A stretch of DNA of 64,000 nucleotides from Brachionus rotundiformis (taxonomy: Eukaryota > Rotifera > Eurotatoria > Ploima > Brachionidae): positions 434,001 through 498,000 of the forward strand of contig JAESIW010000124.1 in assembly GCA_016802295.1 (NCBI GenBank), in the 5' to 3' direction. Position 1 is the first letter of the stretch, and each line of letters begins with the position of its first letter. The notes below the pieces were generated by a model. That model had not been told where the DNA came from and did no database searches. It saw nothing but the letters and a program-made list of their open reading frames with translations. The translations under genes were made by a program, and so were the position numbers. Of this stretch, positions 46,110-57,940 are shown piece by piece.

Positions 46110-47245
46110 TTGTTTTCTCACTCTTGATTTGATATTATATCCTTTTAAATTGTGATTATGAATTCCCTGTTGACTTTTTTCCAACCTTTGTTTATTTTGT
46201 AACACTCAATCAGGTCTCCTCTTAATTTCCTTTTTTTCTAAATATGCTTTTCCTAATCTTATTAGTCTTTCACCATGCTTTCTTTGAACTTTTTGTATCT
46301 GATTTTTCTACTTAAATTATTAAAAACTTCATAATTTGTTGATTGGAATGCAATTAAATGGTAAAATCCGAAGCCAAAGGGAAAACCTTTGAATAGTTTC
46401 CAGAAATTCTACTGGACCAGAGTCAAAAGTCAAAGTCAAATTTTACTTGGATGATATACACTTACCATAAGATCACGGTCAAGCACATTTTTACAACACA
46501 TGAAGGCTAGTTTTTATTACAGATCTCAGTCGTTTTAGTTTAATAACTACTAATAGTAATTTATACACTTGTGCATGAAGTTTGGAGTTACCAGACTTTA
46601 AGCAATCTTTCAAAATTCTATCCAATTTTTTTTTTAAAAAGTCAATTGTTTTTGATTCTATCACTTCATTTGTTAATTGGTTCCAATCACTAACAACTTT
46701 TAGGTTTAGTCTTTTAAGTCTCTCTTTTTAGGTCGTTTAAGTGTGTCTATATCTTTCTTCAGGTATGGATTCCATACTGAGACAGCATATTCAAGATAGG
46801 GTCGAACAAGACTTGTGTACATTTTTTTAATATTAGTGTTATCATGGTTGTTGAAACCATTTAAAATTGTCTTACAACTCTTGTAGCTCTTTCCGATGAC
46901 GCACTTATTTGTTTACACCATTTCATATCGGTTTTTACTATGACTCCTAGATTTTTCTGCTCAAAAGTTTCGGTCAACTTGTGAACTTCATTCTCTTTTT
47001 TTATTTGTTTTATTCACGTTTGGTTTTTCTGTCAATATGCATCACTTCACATTTCTCAATATTGAGATACACTTACCATAGTGCACCATTCTTAAAGACT
47101 ATTAATATCGTAATTGCACTTTCCTCATCTTTTCATTTTCTTCATCAAATATACAATATATCTTGCAGTCATTCGCATACAGAGAACATCTCTCCATGAA
47201 TATATCTGGAAAGTCATTAATAATATAAACAAAGAGAACTGGGTT
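46110..47245 (-). mobile_element. Rearranged CR1/Jockey-like LINE fragments
   Basis: The minus strand carries degenerate polymerase pieces: PVLFVYIINDFPDIF and LYANDCKIYCIF (the YADD region with Asn replacing Asp) near 47240-47150, FEQKNLGVIVKTDMKWC near 46950, LFDPILNMLSQYG near 46800, and VVSDWNQLTNEVIESKTIDF near 46690. A piece that should precede the last one (RLIRLGKAYLEKKEIKRRPD) lies beyond it near 46290, so either two copies or an internal rearrangement is present. Many stops; inactive. Confidence 0.75.
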
Positions 47246-49804
47246 TATTTCTCAGTAAATAATCTTTTAAAAATAAAGAAGATGTCAAGATAGCTTTTGA
47301 TATATTTTGTTATAATTTTATTTATTTATAAATTTTACAAAAAATTGTTTGTTCAATTATTCATTATGTAAAATTCGATAAAATGCGTCATACTTTTATA
47401 CGAATTGAATTAATAAGAACTGTTAATAAATTTTTAAACAATATCAATCATTTTCAAAAATCATGTCAAACTGATTATCAATTTTTGTCTAAAAAACTTG
47501 TTATTCTTTTAATAAAATGAGATTTAAATTTAAAACCAGGAATAGTGAATATCTGCAGTTATTTAATTCATTTTTTCCCATGTACCAAGATACAAAATTT
47601 TAAATTGTTAATAATTTTAGAATTTGCTTTTTTTGAGAAAGGAACTAGCTGGAAATTATCATCCCAGAATGTCTTGGCATTACCAAAATTTTTTCTTCTG
47701 TAATAAACAAAATGAGAAAAAATCATAGATGAAAAATTACATACCAAGCTAGAACTACTTATTTTGATTAATTATCTCCTAGTTGAGCATTTGCTTCAAA
47801 AATTTTTATATAAATTAAAATGATTTATTTTCACTACAAAAATATTATCACTTATCTATTTTGAGATTTTCTTTCTAATTTTTGCGCATTTTTTTCAGGG
47901 CATTTCAGCAAATTTTCTTAATAAAAAATTCTACCGATTATTATTTTAATTTTAAATCTCGTAAACAAAAAATGTCATTTAATAATTTTTGTTTAATTTT
48001 TTGCTTTCAGGCAAATTCCTCTAGTTATAAATAGTTTAATTGCGCAAAAATTTAATTTGTGGTTACCAGGAACCAACCGAAACCATTAGCTTCAGTGCTT
48101 TTCTTTATTCCATTAACTCTTACTAGCATTTGGGCTTATGTAAAGAAATGATAGAAAAATTAATCAGTTGGAGTTTGGATAACATTTGTTGAAATTGATA
48201 GCAAAGCATAAATTAATTTTTTTAAGAATTGATTAGTTAGATAAACCTATATTGTAGTTAATTTAAGAGAGAATATTAGCAAACAATTTTAAGCAAATTT
48301 TATTGAATTTTTTCCAAAAATTGGATGCATTTTGCTTTTAAAATATTTGCACCAATTTCGTGTTTTCAACTAACTTAATATTTTTCTAATAAACAATACT
48401 TTATTATTGTAAAGGAATATTAAAAAAAATAATTTTTTTTATTAAAAAATATTTTCAAGCAAAAGTTTTAAAATAATCGATTATATTATTTCAATAGAAA
48501 ACATACTTTTATATTTATTTTATTTATTAGTAAATATATTTGTCAACAAGTCTCTTGACGACAAGTGCCGCATTTTCAGGTGATTAATTTGGGACTTAAA
48601 TATCCAGTAAATTGTTTTAGTATTTATTTTTTGAACTTTTAATAATTTTTTTGCTTATAAGCCAATAATCAATTTAGAGGATAATAACTATTGAAAATTT
48701 TATCTTTTATAATTAGTAGCATATACTTACTGAGTCAAAAGAGTGATTTGTTCTTAATCTTTCTTTAAAAGCCTTGTTTTCAATAAATTATTTTCAAAGT
48801 ACTATTTTATTATAAATAAAAAAATCTCAAATGAAAATATTAAAGTAGTTTAAGTTAATATCATTATTTATCTTTTCAACTCAACTCAACTTTCAACATC
48901 GCTTGATACAAAAAAAAAGTCACTTATTGATTTAATAAACTTTTGTTCTATTTATTTATGCTCCTTTTATTAATTTTAAATATTTGGTTCTGTATCTTAA
49001 AAAGCATTATTTTACCATCTATCTATTGTTTAAACACGTTTGTTTGATTTATTTTTTGTAATTATATAATAAATGGATAACTCTATCTTCATTTATTTAT
49101 TCTCTTAGCTATATATATTTTGCCATATTTCAGCCTGCACCTTTCATACGGTCAAGTTGATTTTTTCAGGTAGAAAAAAATTATTAATTTAGCTAAAATT
49201 TTAATTTAAATTTACTTTTAATTTATTCAGAATTAAGAACAGATTATACAATTTAATAAAAAGTTAATTTTATTTAACTAATTAAATTCTTAAATTTAAA
49301 TAGTTAGCAAGTCTCTTTTATTATTTTGAGAATTGACTAGTGTCAATCTATTCTTGCCCTAAACCAATTTACTCTTGTGTAATATTTAGAAAGAGAGTTC
49401 CATAATTTAGTGCTCTTTTCCAGGACATGTCATAAATCTCCAACTTTTGTACAATCTTTAGATGTTTGAAAAAAGCTTATTTAAAAAAAAAGTATCTAAA
49501 TTGGTCAAAAAAAATTCCAAACAGTGGTAGGTGTTCTCAAAAATAGTTTTTATGTAAAAAAAAGTAAAGAATATAATCCATCAAATTCATGTAAGGATCA
49601 TCAGTCAAGTAAATTTTTTTGATCTAATAGGAATTTTAAATTTATTACTTGTACATGAATTTGGATAAATTTTTGTAAAAGAGATATTTTAAATTTCTTT
49701 TTTAAACATTTTTTAATTCTATTTTTTTTGCTAAGCGTATTAAATAAAAGTCTTGAATTAGTTAAAATCTGTAGAAACTTGCACAAATCACCATTATTAT
49801 AAAA
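47246..49804. other. Intergenic, AT-rich
   Basis: No gene seen on either strand. Confidence 0.4.
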
Positions 49805-50160
49805 AAAACGATTATAGACCAGTTAGTATGTGTAGTTTCTCAGAAAAAAGTTTCGAGAGGATGAGAAAGTGTTAAAAAAGACCAGGCAGGTTTTAGGAAA
49901 AATAGACGTACTGCAGATAATTTATTCTTTCTTATTCAAAAAGGAGTATAGTCTTTTAATAGTCAAAAAAGTTTGTTCACTTTTGTTGATATGTCAAAGG
50001 CCTTTGCGACAAAGTTGATTGAAGCGGATGTACCTTAGGGTTCAGTATTGAACCCTTTTCTTTTCAAAATATTTGTTAATGATATACCAAAAAAAGATAG
50101 TCCAGATAACAATTTCTCACTTTTGCTGATGATCTTGTCACTTTCTTTTAAAACAGTTTT
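49805..50160 (+). mobile_element. Degenerate LINE reverse-transcriptase core
   Basis: Successive frames give NDYRPVSMCS, QAGFRKNRRTADNLFFLIQK, FVDMSKAF, GSVLNPFLFKIFVNDIP and FADDLVT, the ordered motifs of a non-LTR polymerase (fingers, palm A and the FADD catalytic box). Frameshifts and stops throughout; inactive and short. Confidence 0.8.
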
Positions 50161-51475
50161 ATAAAAAAAAAAAATTTAAAATAAAAGGATAAAATTTAGA
50201 TAAGATCATTGGAAACATTTGAACGATAAGTGATTCATTATTAATTAAAAAAGTAGAATATAAAATTTATAAATGAAAATTATGATTATTTAATTATATC
50301 CTCATTGCTAGATTTGGATAGGTTTAAAATTAAATCAACAATTAATTTTCCATTTAATAAACTTAAAATTATCTTCAAGTGGAAAAGAATGTCTAATTTT
50401 ACATAAAAAAATTTACTTGAATCTTATAAAATAAAATTAGTATAATTAAATTTTGATTTTCATTTAATATAAAAAAGCTTCTAGATTTAAGTTTTAAACT
50501 TTTAGCATTGTATCTTGGTCACTTAAGTATCTATTTTGAATGATTAATTTTTCCAGAAAAATAAATTATTAATCAATTAAATTATCAATTCTAGAAAAAT
50601 GCGGTATTAGTTCAACTATAACAATATAATTTATAAATAAAAGTATTTACTTAATTTGCTTTCTTTTCAAAAGTAAAAAAGAATAAAAAAAGAATAGCTT
50701 TTAAGATTGCTGATCTTTTTTTATTCACAAACGATGCCAAATATTTCGTTTTTTTAACAAAAAAATAGATTAGATCAAGAAATAAGACTTATGGTTGCCA
50801 GGTATATTCAGATTGGCCAAGCATTAATTTTTAAAAACTCCTACAATTGATAAATTATATTTTGTTTTGTTTCAATAAGAAATATTGATCAGAAACAGTT
50901 TTTAAGATTTGCTGCTTGGAATTTATTACCACAAAATTGGTTCAGGAGATCAAGAATCTTAAAAACCAACAGAAAGTAGCCAAGTTAGAACCTTTAAGAA
51001 GATAAAAGGCTTTTTTTAGAATCACGAAAGCTCAGCAATGTGACACAACCGTATCATCCTTCAGAAGGTATCTCTATAATCTTGCCAAAATAAAACTTAT
51101 AGCTAAAAAATTGTTTAAAATTTAACTTTTTTAAGATTATATGTTCGATTGATAATTTAATATTTATTAGCTTAAAAATACAATTTATTTTTAAATATCT
51201 TTATTTTTACGTCATTAGATATGTCATTTCTTGGGAGAATATAATCACTTCATATCTAATAAAAATAATAAATCAAGTGATTTTTTAAATTGATAAATAA
51301 GAAGTAAATTTTTTAAAGTTGCCTCATCCAATTTTAGAAATAATTAATCTCATTATTCTTGTTAATAATAAAATTTACTTAATTATTGTAATAAATTTTT
51401 TTTATTTTTTAAACAGATGTTTAGAATAAATTGCCAAGAGATGGATGCTTTTGAAATATGATTTGAGCTCAAACC
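50161..51475. other. Intergenic with a possible LINE C-terminal remnant
   Basis: At about 51020-51125 the frame CDTTVSSFRRYLYNLAKIKL ending in TAA resembles the last residues of a CR1-like polymerase. Otherwise AT-rich. Confidence 0.35.
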
Positions 51476-54400
51476 ATGTCGAAAAACAAAAGCAAGTGTC
51501 CTAATTTGTTATCATCAAAATGTGGTAGCTTTATAACTTACTCAACTGATCGGTCGGCATCAATCAAGAGCTTTAAAGTTGGCTTTGTCTATCGGATAGT
51601 TCAAATTTTAATTTTGTCTTACATTTTTGGCTGGGAACTGTACCATAATAAAGGCTATCAAATATTTGATTCAGTGTCAAGTGCAGTAACTACCAAAGTA
51701 AAGGGCCAAGGCTTTATTCCGCTCAATTCTACCATAAATTTTGATTTAAAAGAACAAGAGTCAACTTTTCTGGACAAATTTTACCATCTTAAATCTGGCC
51801 AGGACTATAGAATGATGGACACTGCCGATTATGTAATTCCGCCAAATGAGTACAACTCAGTTTTTATCATGACAAATTTTTTAAAAACTAAACAGCACCA
51901 AGACAAATGTCCTGAGGTAAGGAAAAATGTTATTTGTCTTAATTTAAATTAAGATATTAATTTTTGAATAAAAAAATTTATTTTTAAAATTATAAATTTA
52001 TCGTATCTTGAGATTTGGTAAAATAGAACAGAACAAGATGTTAAGCAATCTTTTGACTTTTGAAAACTTTGGTATTAGCCGTGATTATGAAATAGACAAT
52101 TTTTCAATTGTGTCATTTATTTAAATCTAATTATTAAGTTTTAACTTCTTACATATGTCAAAAGGAAGAAACTTGATAAATAAAGAGAAATTTTCTCAAT
52201 TAAATTTAAAAAGTAGTAAAACTAGATTATAATTTATAATTTATAATAGACTAAATTTTAAGTAAAAATCAACATTTGCCTATTAAAACCAAATGTTCAA
52301 TGATAAAATTAATTTAAATATGGGAAATGGCTCTGTTATTAAAATTTTTTGATTAATTACTTATTAAAATTAGATCATTCAGAAGCAATTTTTGTAGGGT
52401 TTTTTTGAACCATCAAATTATATGTGATTATGTAATATTCAGAATCGCCTCAGTGTAAGAAGATTGGCAAGGGTCTGAATTACTATAAACCTCATTATTT
52501 AGTCGGATCATTCACAAGTATCTTTTATCTCACCAAAGCTGAACCAATTCCATAAGAGTGCAGTTAAGTGCAGGGATCTGATGGGTTCTACCCTCTTTAT
52601 GTTATTAAATCAAAACTAGTGTTGTCATAAAGTCAAAATGAACTTGAAATTTAATTTTTTAAAAGTTAAGTCATCTTAAATGACTTGAAAAATGGCAAAA
52701 TACTGATATAAGATGAGAAACTATAAATTTTAGAAGAGATTTTAAGGTTCGGGCAGGGTTAGGTTGTTATTATAATTTCAATATAAATAAAAAGGATTCA
52801 TAAAGTTGAATCTTTTAGTCATTTGAACATAAGCAACAACAACTCTAGGAATTCTGTCTGTTGGCATTCTAAAAACCTGACCAAGCCACTTAAGTCGTCT
52901 TCTCCTTATTATGTTGCAGATTGGCTCGGACCTTGATCTGTTGTAAAGCTCTCCATTTGTAATAACTTTCGGATAGAAGATTCTCACAATTTTTCGTAGG
53001 CAATTGTTATGAATACTATGATCTCTTGAAGATCACTGTCAGTCATTCTCCAGCATTCAGATCCATACAACAACACAGATTTGACAAGACTACTATAAAG
53101 ATGTATTTTAGTCCTCAGTCGAAAGAATGACGATTTCCGCATATGCCTTAATTTGAAGAAAGCAGTTCTGGCCTCTGTTAATCTGTTTCGAATGTCCTCT
53201 TTAGAGCCACCATTTTTGCTAATCACGCTCCCTAGATATGTAAAGCTGTCGACGCATTTAATACTTTCAATTCCAACAGAAATTGGTGCATTGAGTCTCT
53301 TGTTTATGCACATAATTTCTGTTTTCCGGTGTTTATCACTAGGCCAACATATAAGTGTTGCATTTCAGCTTCTTGGTCTTTTCCCTCCTATGGTTCTCCA
53401 TCTGTGATATTATGGCAATATCATCCGCAAAATCAAAATCTTAGGGATTTTCCATTTGGCCCAGAGGCGTTCCCCACTAAATGCCAGTTCGCTGTCCTTC
53501 AGTAAATTTATTGACTTAACTTAACAAATTTATATTGAAATTACATAAAAATAATTTTCTTTAGCTAAAATAGACTTAACTGAGACTTATAAATTTCAAA
53601 AAAAAATGTTTTTGGCCAATTTTATTAAACGCAAAACTCTAAAATAAAGAAAGTAAAGGCTACAATTTGTTTACTTGTTTCAGAATACATATATCTTATA
53701 TGGGTCTGTGGGATAATCCTATAATTAGAAACAAAATAACTAAAAAAAGGCTTAATTTTCAGCTTTGTTCTAAAATTTCAGTTCAACATAAAAAATTTGC
53801 TTCTAAAAAAACTTCTGATTATGACGTAAAATTTTGTGCTTTTTCAGTAAATATTTTGTTTGACCGGTGTTTATGGAGTAATTATTTAGATATACCTCTC
53901 AGAAGACATACTACCTTGCTCAAGTCCTGGTGTCATTAGACCTCAATTATTTTGTTTGTACCAAAGTTTAAATATTATCTTCAATTAAATTTTATTTTAT
54001 AATAACAAACTAAAATCTACTTATTTGCTTAATATTTATAAAATTTTCATCTCTGCAAAATTAGGAGTCAACCAAGTTTAAAGCAAAGTGCAGCGTTGAC
54101 CAAGATTGCCAAAATTTAGGATCAGCTTTGAACTCCTGGAATGGTATACCGACTGGAAGATGTGTGCCTAAATATCCCGGATCAGATCTTAAAGTTTGTG
54201 AGGTAGCCAATTTTAAAATTTGCTTAATCATTTAATTAGATCACTTACTAAATTTGAAGATATTTGCATGGTGTCCTGTTGAAGATGAAAATATCAGAAA
54301 CGAAGACTTTTTGGTCAGAAATGTGCTTAATTTCACAATTTTTATCAAAAATGATATAGAATTTAAGAAATTTGGAAAAAAAATGTAATTGTACCAAACT

Positions 54401-54996
54401 ATTTTTTCTTATTTTTTTAAAAAAATTTCTCAACCAGACGTAATATACAGCCATATCACACAAACAAATACTTACAAACTTGTGAATACCATAGAGAAAA
54501 TGATCCATACTGTCCAATTTTCCAGCTCAATTACGTCCTAAGCCTGGCCGAGAATGACCCGAAAGAAATTTATCTAATGATGATCAAAGGTGGTGTCATT
54601 TTGATCGAAATAATATGGAACTGTGACTTTGATTTTGAGTTATCGTGTTTGCCAAAGTACCATTTTCACCGCTTTGACTCTAAACATACAGACACAGCAA
54701 CTGGTTTTAATTTTCGGTTTGCCAATAGATTCAGAGAAAATGGATCTCAAGTTAGGGAACTTTACAAAGCTTATGGTCTCAGATTTATCGTAAATGTCTC
54801 AGGAACTGGTGGAAAATTCAATATTGTGCCATTAATGCTGACTATAGGTGCTGGTATAGGTCTCATGAGTATAAGTGTCATACTGGCTGATTGTGTCCTG
54901 CTGCATTGTACCAAAAAGAAAAGATTTTATCAAGAGATAAAAGAGCTAGATGTTGACACAATGTTGAATTCAAATTTAAGAATTGCTCGCCTTTGA
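51476..54996 (+). CDS. P2X ATP-gated cation channel, paralogue C (four exons)
   Basis: Exons 51476-51916, 54065-54202, 54260-54384 and 54438-54996, all GT/AG and in phase, again 420 residues. Features: YSTDR phosphosite, TM1 near IVQILILSYIFGW, TTKVKGQGF, TADYVIPPNEYNSVFIMTNF, ten ectodomain cysteines, AWCPVED, NFTIFIKND, DPYCPIF, KGGVILIEIIW, GFNFRF, YKAYGLRFIVNVSG, and TM2 near GAGIGLMSISVILADCVLL. The 2148-bp first intron contains an antisense RTE LINE relic and an unassigned 90-codon open stretch (53667-53939). Exons separate in paralogue B are fused here. Closest in sequence to B; probably a duplicate of it. Confidence 0.93.
52840..53505 (-). mobile_element. RTE-like LINE relic, antisense in P2X paralogue C intron 1
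   Basis: The minus strand runs from the catalytic FADDIAIIS box (53420-53431) through FTYLGSVISKNGGSKEDIRN, LTEARTAFFKLRHMRKSSFF, LVKSVLLYGSECWRMT, then after a frameshift CLRKIVRIFYPKVITNGEL, RRRRLKWLGQVFRM and DRIPRV, where homology stops near 52845. It is truncated at both ends and frameshifted, so inactive. Same subfamily as the insertion at 20.4 kb. Confidence 0.85.
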
Positions 54997-55606
54997 TACT
55001 GTTACTCAATGAAATATTATTCTTTTTTTTTTTATTTAAAATTATTTAGAAATTTTATAGATAAATTTTCGTTTATTTATTTTTATTCTTGACTTAATTA
55101 TAACTTTTAAATTATAAAAAATTATAAAGCTTTTTTCTGATAATTCAATTCTAAGCAAATATTTTGTTGTCTAATATTCCTTTTAAATTAGTTATAAAAA
55201 TTAGATAAACAGTTTTTAATATTTAAACATTTTTTACAATAAAAGATACTAATAATATATCAAAATAATTTCAGAAAATTCTCCAAGACCCAGATAACTA
55301 AAGACATTTAATAATCTCATCTAAAAGCACCAATGTAAACCAATGGTTTTAAGCTTTTTATTACTGTCTGGACAATTTTTGTTACAAAACACATATTAAG
55401 ATAAGCTAAATTTAGACTCATTTTCATAAGCTTAAAAATTTAATTATTTTTAAACAGATAAATTATTCAATATTAAACAGTATCATTTTTGATTACGTAA
55501 AAATAATCTGTAAAAAAATTTAATTGAAATAACAATCAATTAATCAAATTTCATTTAAATATTTAATGATATAAATTCTAAATAATAGACACAAAATTTT
55601 ATTAAA
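54997..55606. other. Intergenic, AT-rich
   Basis: Between P2X paralogue C and the large GPCR; no gene. Confidence 0.4.
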
Positions 55607-57940
55607 ATGAAAAAAATATACTCTTTATTATCTTTTTTGCTAGTCTTTTTATCAATAATTGATTTTAAATGCAGTTCCAATGTCGAGTCTGATTGTCATT
55701 TGTCCGACACTGGTGATTGCTTCATTATGTGCAGTTCGTTAAGCCTCGGGCCAGACTATTCTCTTTTTATTAACAAATCGGTCAATTGGAAACTTTTCAG
55801 CAACATATTTTTTCGTCTAGGATACAAAAACCAACTGTTGACTCCAAAAGATCTAACCAAGAGCGCAATTTTTCTTAACAGACTCAATTTTCCCAAAATT
55901 CCAACCATTACATTCTCAAATCTTAAAGGATTCGACATCAATTTATTCATGGCCTTTTATTTAATTAATAAAAAAATTTCTCTCAATTTTCACAACACTC
56001 AATTTGGCCTCTATTCGGACAATGATTTGGTCAAATCATGCACTGACAAAGTGCCAGCAATCAGAAATTTCAGCATACATCAAATGGTTTTGGGAGCCAG
56101 AAACAAATATACCAGACAACTTTGTCCAGCATTCTTCAGAAATGCCAACATAAACTCATTTTTTGTACTTTTTTTAACAAATACATTTTATAAAAAAAAT
56201 TTACTAGAATTTGGTGAATCTTCTTTTTTTAGCATAAATATTAAACACTTTACCATAGGATATTCTGAAAACATTAATATAGATAGCAAATTATTTAATA
56301 AACTTATTTTTAAAAACACCATTCAGTTGGCAATCAGTGGCAGAATAAAATCAATTGAATATGATTTATTTTTTAATTTTCCCAATTTGAGAATTATCCG
56401 CTTAGATATCTACCATGCCAGAAATTTCCTACATAAAGGATTCAATTGGATCAGATCGATAAATGGACATCTGGAAATAAAACTGACCAATGCTAGCCAA
56501 ATATCGGAACACCGAAAGCAAGCTGTAATTATTAACATACTTCATACCGAGCAACCCTATGCTGACTATTTGTACACAGCTAATGAATTTTTCCCAGAAG
56601 AAGACTTTTGTTGGTACATCTATTTTCCGTTTGACAAGATGGTACTTTTGACAATATCAGATGGAATTCCAAGAAATAATACTTATAATTTTACATGTAC
56701 ATTTCATATGATCAGAAAAATGAACCGATTGTTATACAACAGCTGGCTGGCCTATTTCTCTGACTCGTACCTGCACGACTTTGAGAATATATCACATTGT
56801 AACTTTAGAAAACTGATATCTAATTGCCAAAAAAAATACTTTTTCAAATCTGAGCTTGATTTGCAAGAATTGAAGCAAATTTTGGTAATGAGTGATTTTT
56901 TGATTTTGCTTGTATTGGATCCACTTTTTTGCTTAATTGGTCTTTTGTTGAACATTATCACTTTTATTTGGTTAAAAACAAATCCAAAAAATAACCAATA
57001 TAAATTCATGAAAATCTATTCATTATTGAGTAGCTGCTATCTTGTTTTTGACTTATTAAATCTTATGAGTGAGTGTCCATTCTACACGGGAATCTTTTGT
57101 TCCCAAATAAGAACAAATGTCTGGATACAATATTTTCAAATCATTTTTATCAAATTTTTCCAAGGTATTCTAAAGTTTATGCTCAATATTCAAATAATTG
57201 GTTTTACTTATACTCGTTTATCAAATGTTAAAGATTCATTAAATAAAAAAAATAATAAAAAAAGGGATCATTTGAAATCTGTATTTTTTGTAAGCTTTGG
57301 AGTTGCTGCCTTGGTAAATGTTTACTGTTTGTTTACATACAAGATAAATGAAAATCAACCATATCACAATTATCCATTGAGCAGGCTTTCAGATGAGTTG
57401 ACTTCAGAGTACAGACTTGAATTATTTATAAAAATTTCTTTTACCCTAAATGAATTGATAAATAATTTTTTCATTTTGGTAATTAATTTCTTGATTGATT
57501 GGCAATTGTTGTTTAATCTTCGAAAAGTTTTGGCAAAAAAGTCAAAAATAAAAGGCAAATATACAATTGGCAAAAATAATGACCAAAACTCGCAATTAAA
57601 AAGCCTCAAAGTCACATTTATTTACTCGTTAACAAATTTTGTACTTAAGCTTATCCAAATTTTACCAGTGGTCTATTCATTTTTGCACTTCTACAACCTT
57701 AAAACATTAAATACAATTAACAACAGATTGGACTATTTTTTGACTATTATTTTCCACAAAATTGGACTCGATCGACCAATGGATCATTTGTGCCAATTTT
57801 GTTTCAACTTATCTCTTCTGGTCAACTTTTTATTTTATTTTAGTGCTGATTCTAATTTTAAGACTTTTTTAAAATCTTTTTTTAGAACAAAATCAACAGG
57901 CTTTTCTAAAAATTCAAAATGTCTACAATCAAAGGCTTGA
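55607..57940 (+). CDS. Divergent seven-transmembrane receptor with large extracellular domain
   Basis: 777 residues in one exon. Cleavable-looking signal peptide at 1-22 (MKKIYSLLSFLLVFLS). An ectodomain of about 400 residues with many N-glycosylation sites and leucine/isoleucine/asparagine-rich stretches such as FFNFPNLRIIRLDI, loosely reminiscent of degenerate leucine-rich repeats. Seven hydrophobic segments lie between about 425 and 755: first with Asn in LLLNIITFIWL; third ending in YTRLSN, where class A receptors have DRY; seventh CFNLSLLVNFLFYFS followed by an FKTFLKSFF tail. The layout suggests a class A-like receptor of the LRR-ectodomain type, but no repeat consensus can be assigned and the ligand is unknown. 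Sits inside the P2X cluster. Confidence 0.75.
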   Translation: MKKIYSLLSFLLVFLSIIDFKCSSNVESDCHLSDTGDCFIMCSSLSLGPDYSLFINKSVNWKLFSNIFFRLGYKNQLLTPKDLTKSAIFLNRLNFPKIPTITFSNLKGFDINLFMAFYLINKKISLNFHNTQFGLYSDNDLVKSCTDKVPAIRNFSIHQMVLGARNKYTRQLCPAFFRNANINSFFVLFLTNTFYKKNLLEFGESSFFSINIKHFTIGYSENINIDSKLFNKLIFKNTIQLAISGRIKSIEYDLFFNFPNLRIIRLDIYHARNFLHKGFNWIRSINGHLEIKLTNASQISEHRKQAVIINILHTEQPYADYLYTANEFFPEEDFCWYIYFPFDKMVLLTISDGIPRNNTYNFTCTFHMIRKMNRLLYNSWLAYFSDSYLHDFENISHCNFRKLISNCQKKYFFKSELDLQELKQILVMSDFLILLVLDPLFCLIGLLLNIITFIWLKTNPKNNQYKFMKIYSLLSSCYLVFDLLNLMSECPFYTGIFCSQIRTNVWIQYFQIIFIKFFQGILKFMLNIQIIGFTYTRLSNVKDSLNKKNNKKRDHLKSVFFVSFGVAALVNVYCLFTYKINENQPYHNYPLSRLSDELTSEYRLELFIKISFTLNELINNFFILVINFLIDWQLLFNLRKVLAKKSKIKGKYTIGKNNDQNSQLKSLKVTFIYSLTNFVLKLIQILPVVYSFLHFYNLKTLNTINNRLDYFLTIIFHKIGLDRPMDHLCQFCFNLSLLVNFLFYFSADSNFKTFLKSFFRTKSTGFSKNSKCLQSKA

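Noticed and set aside
46981..47199. 72-codon plus-strand open frame
   Set aside because: Antisense of a CR1-like LINE fragment.
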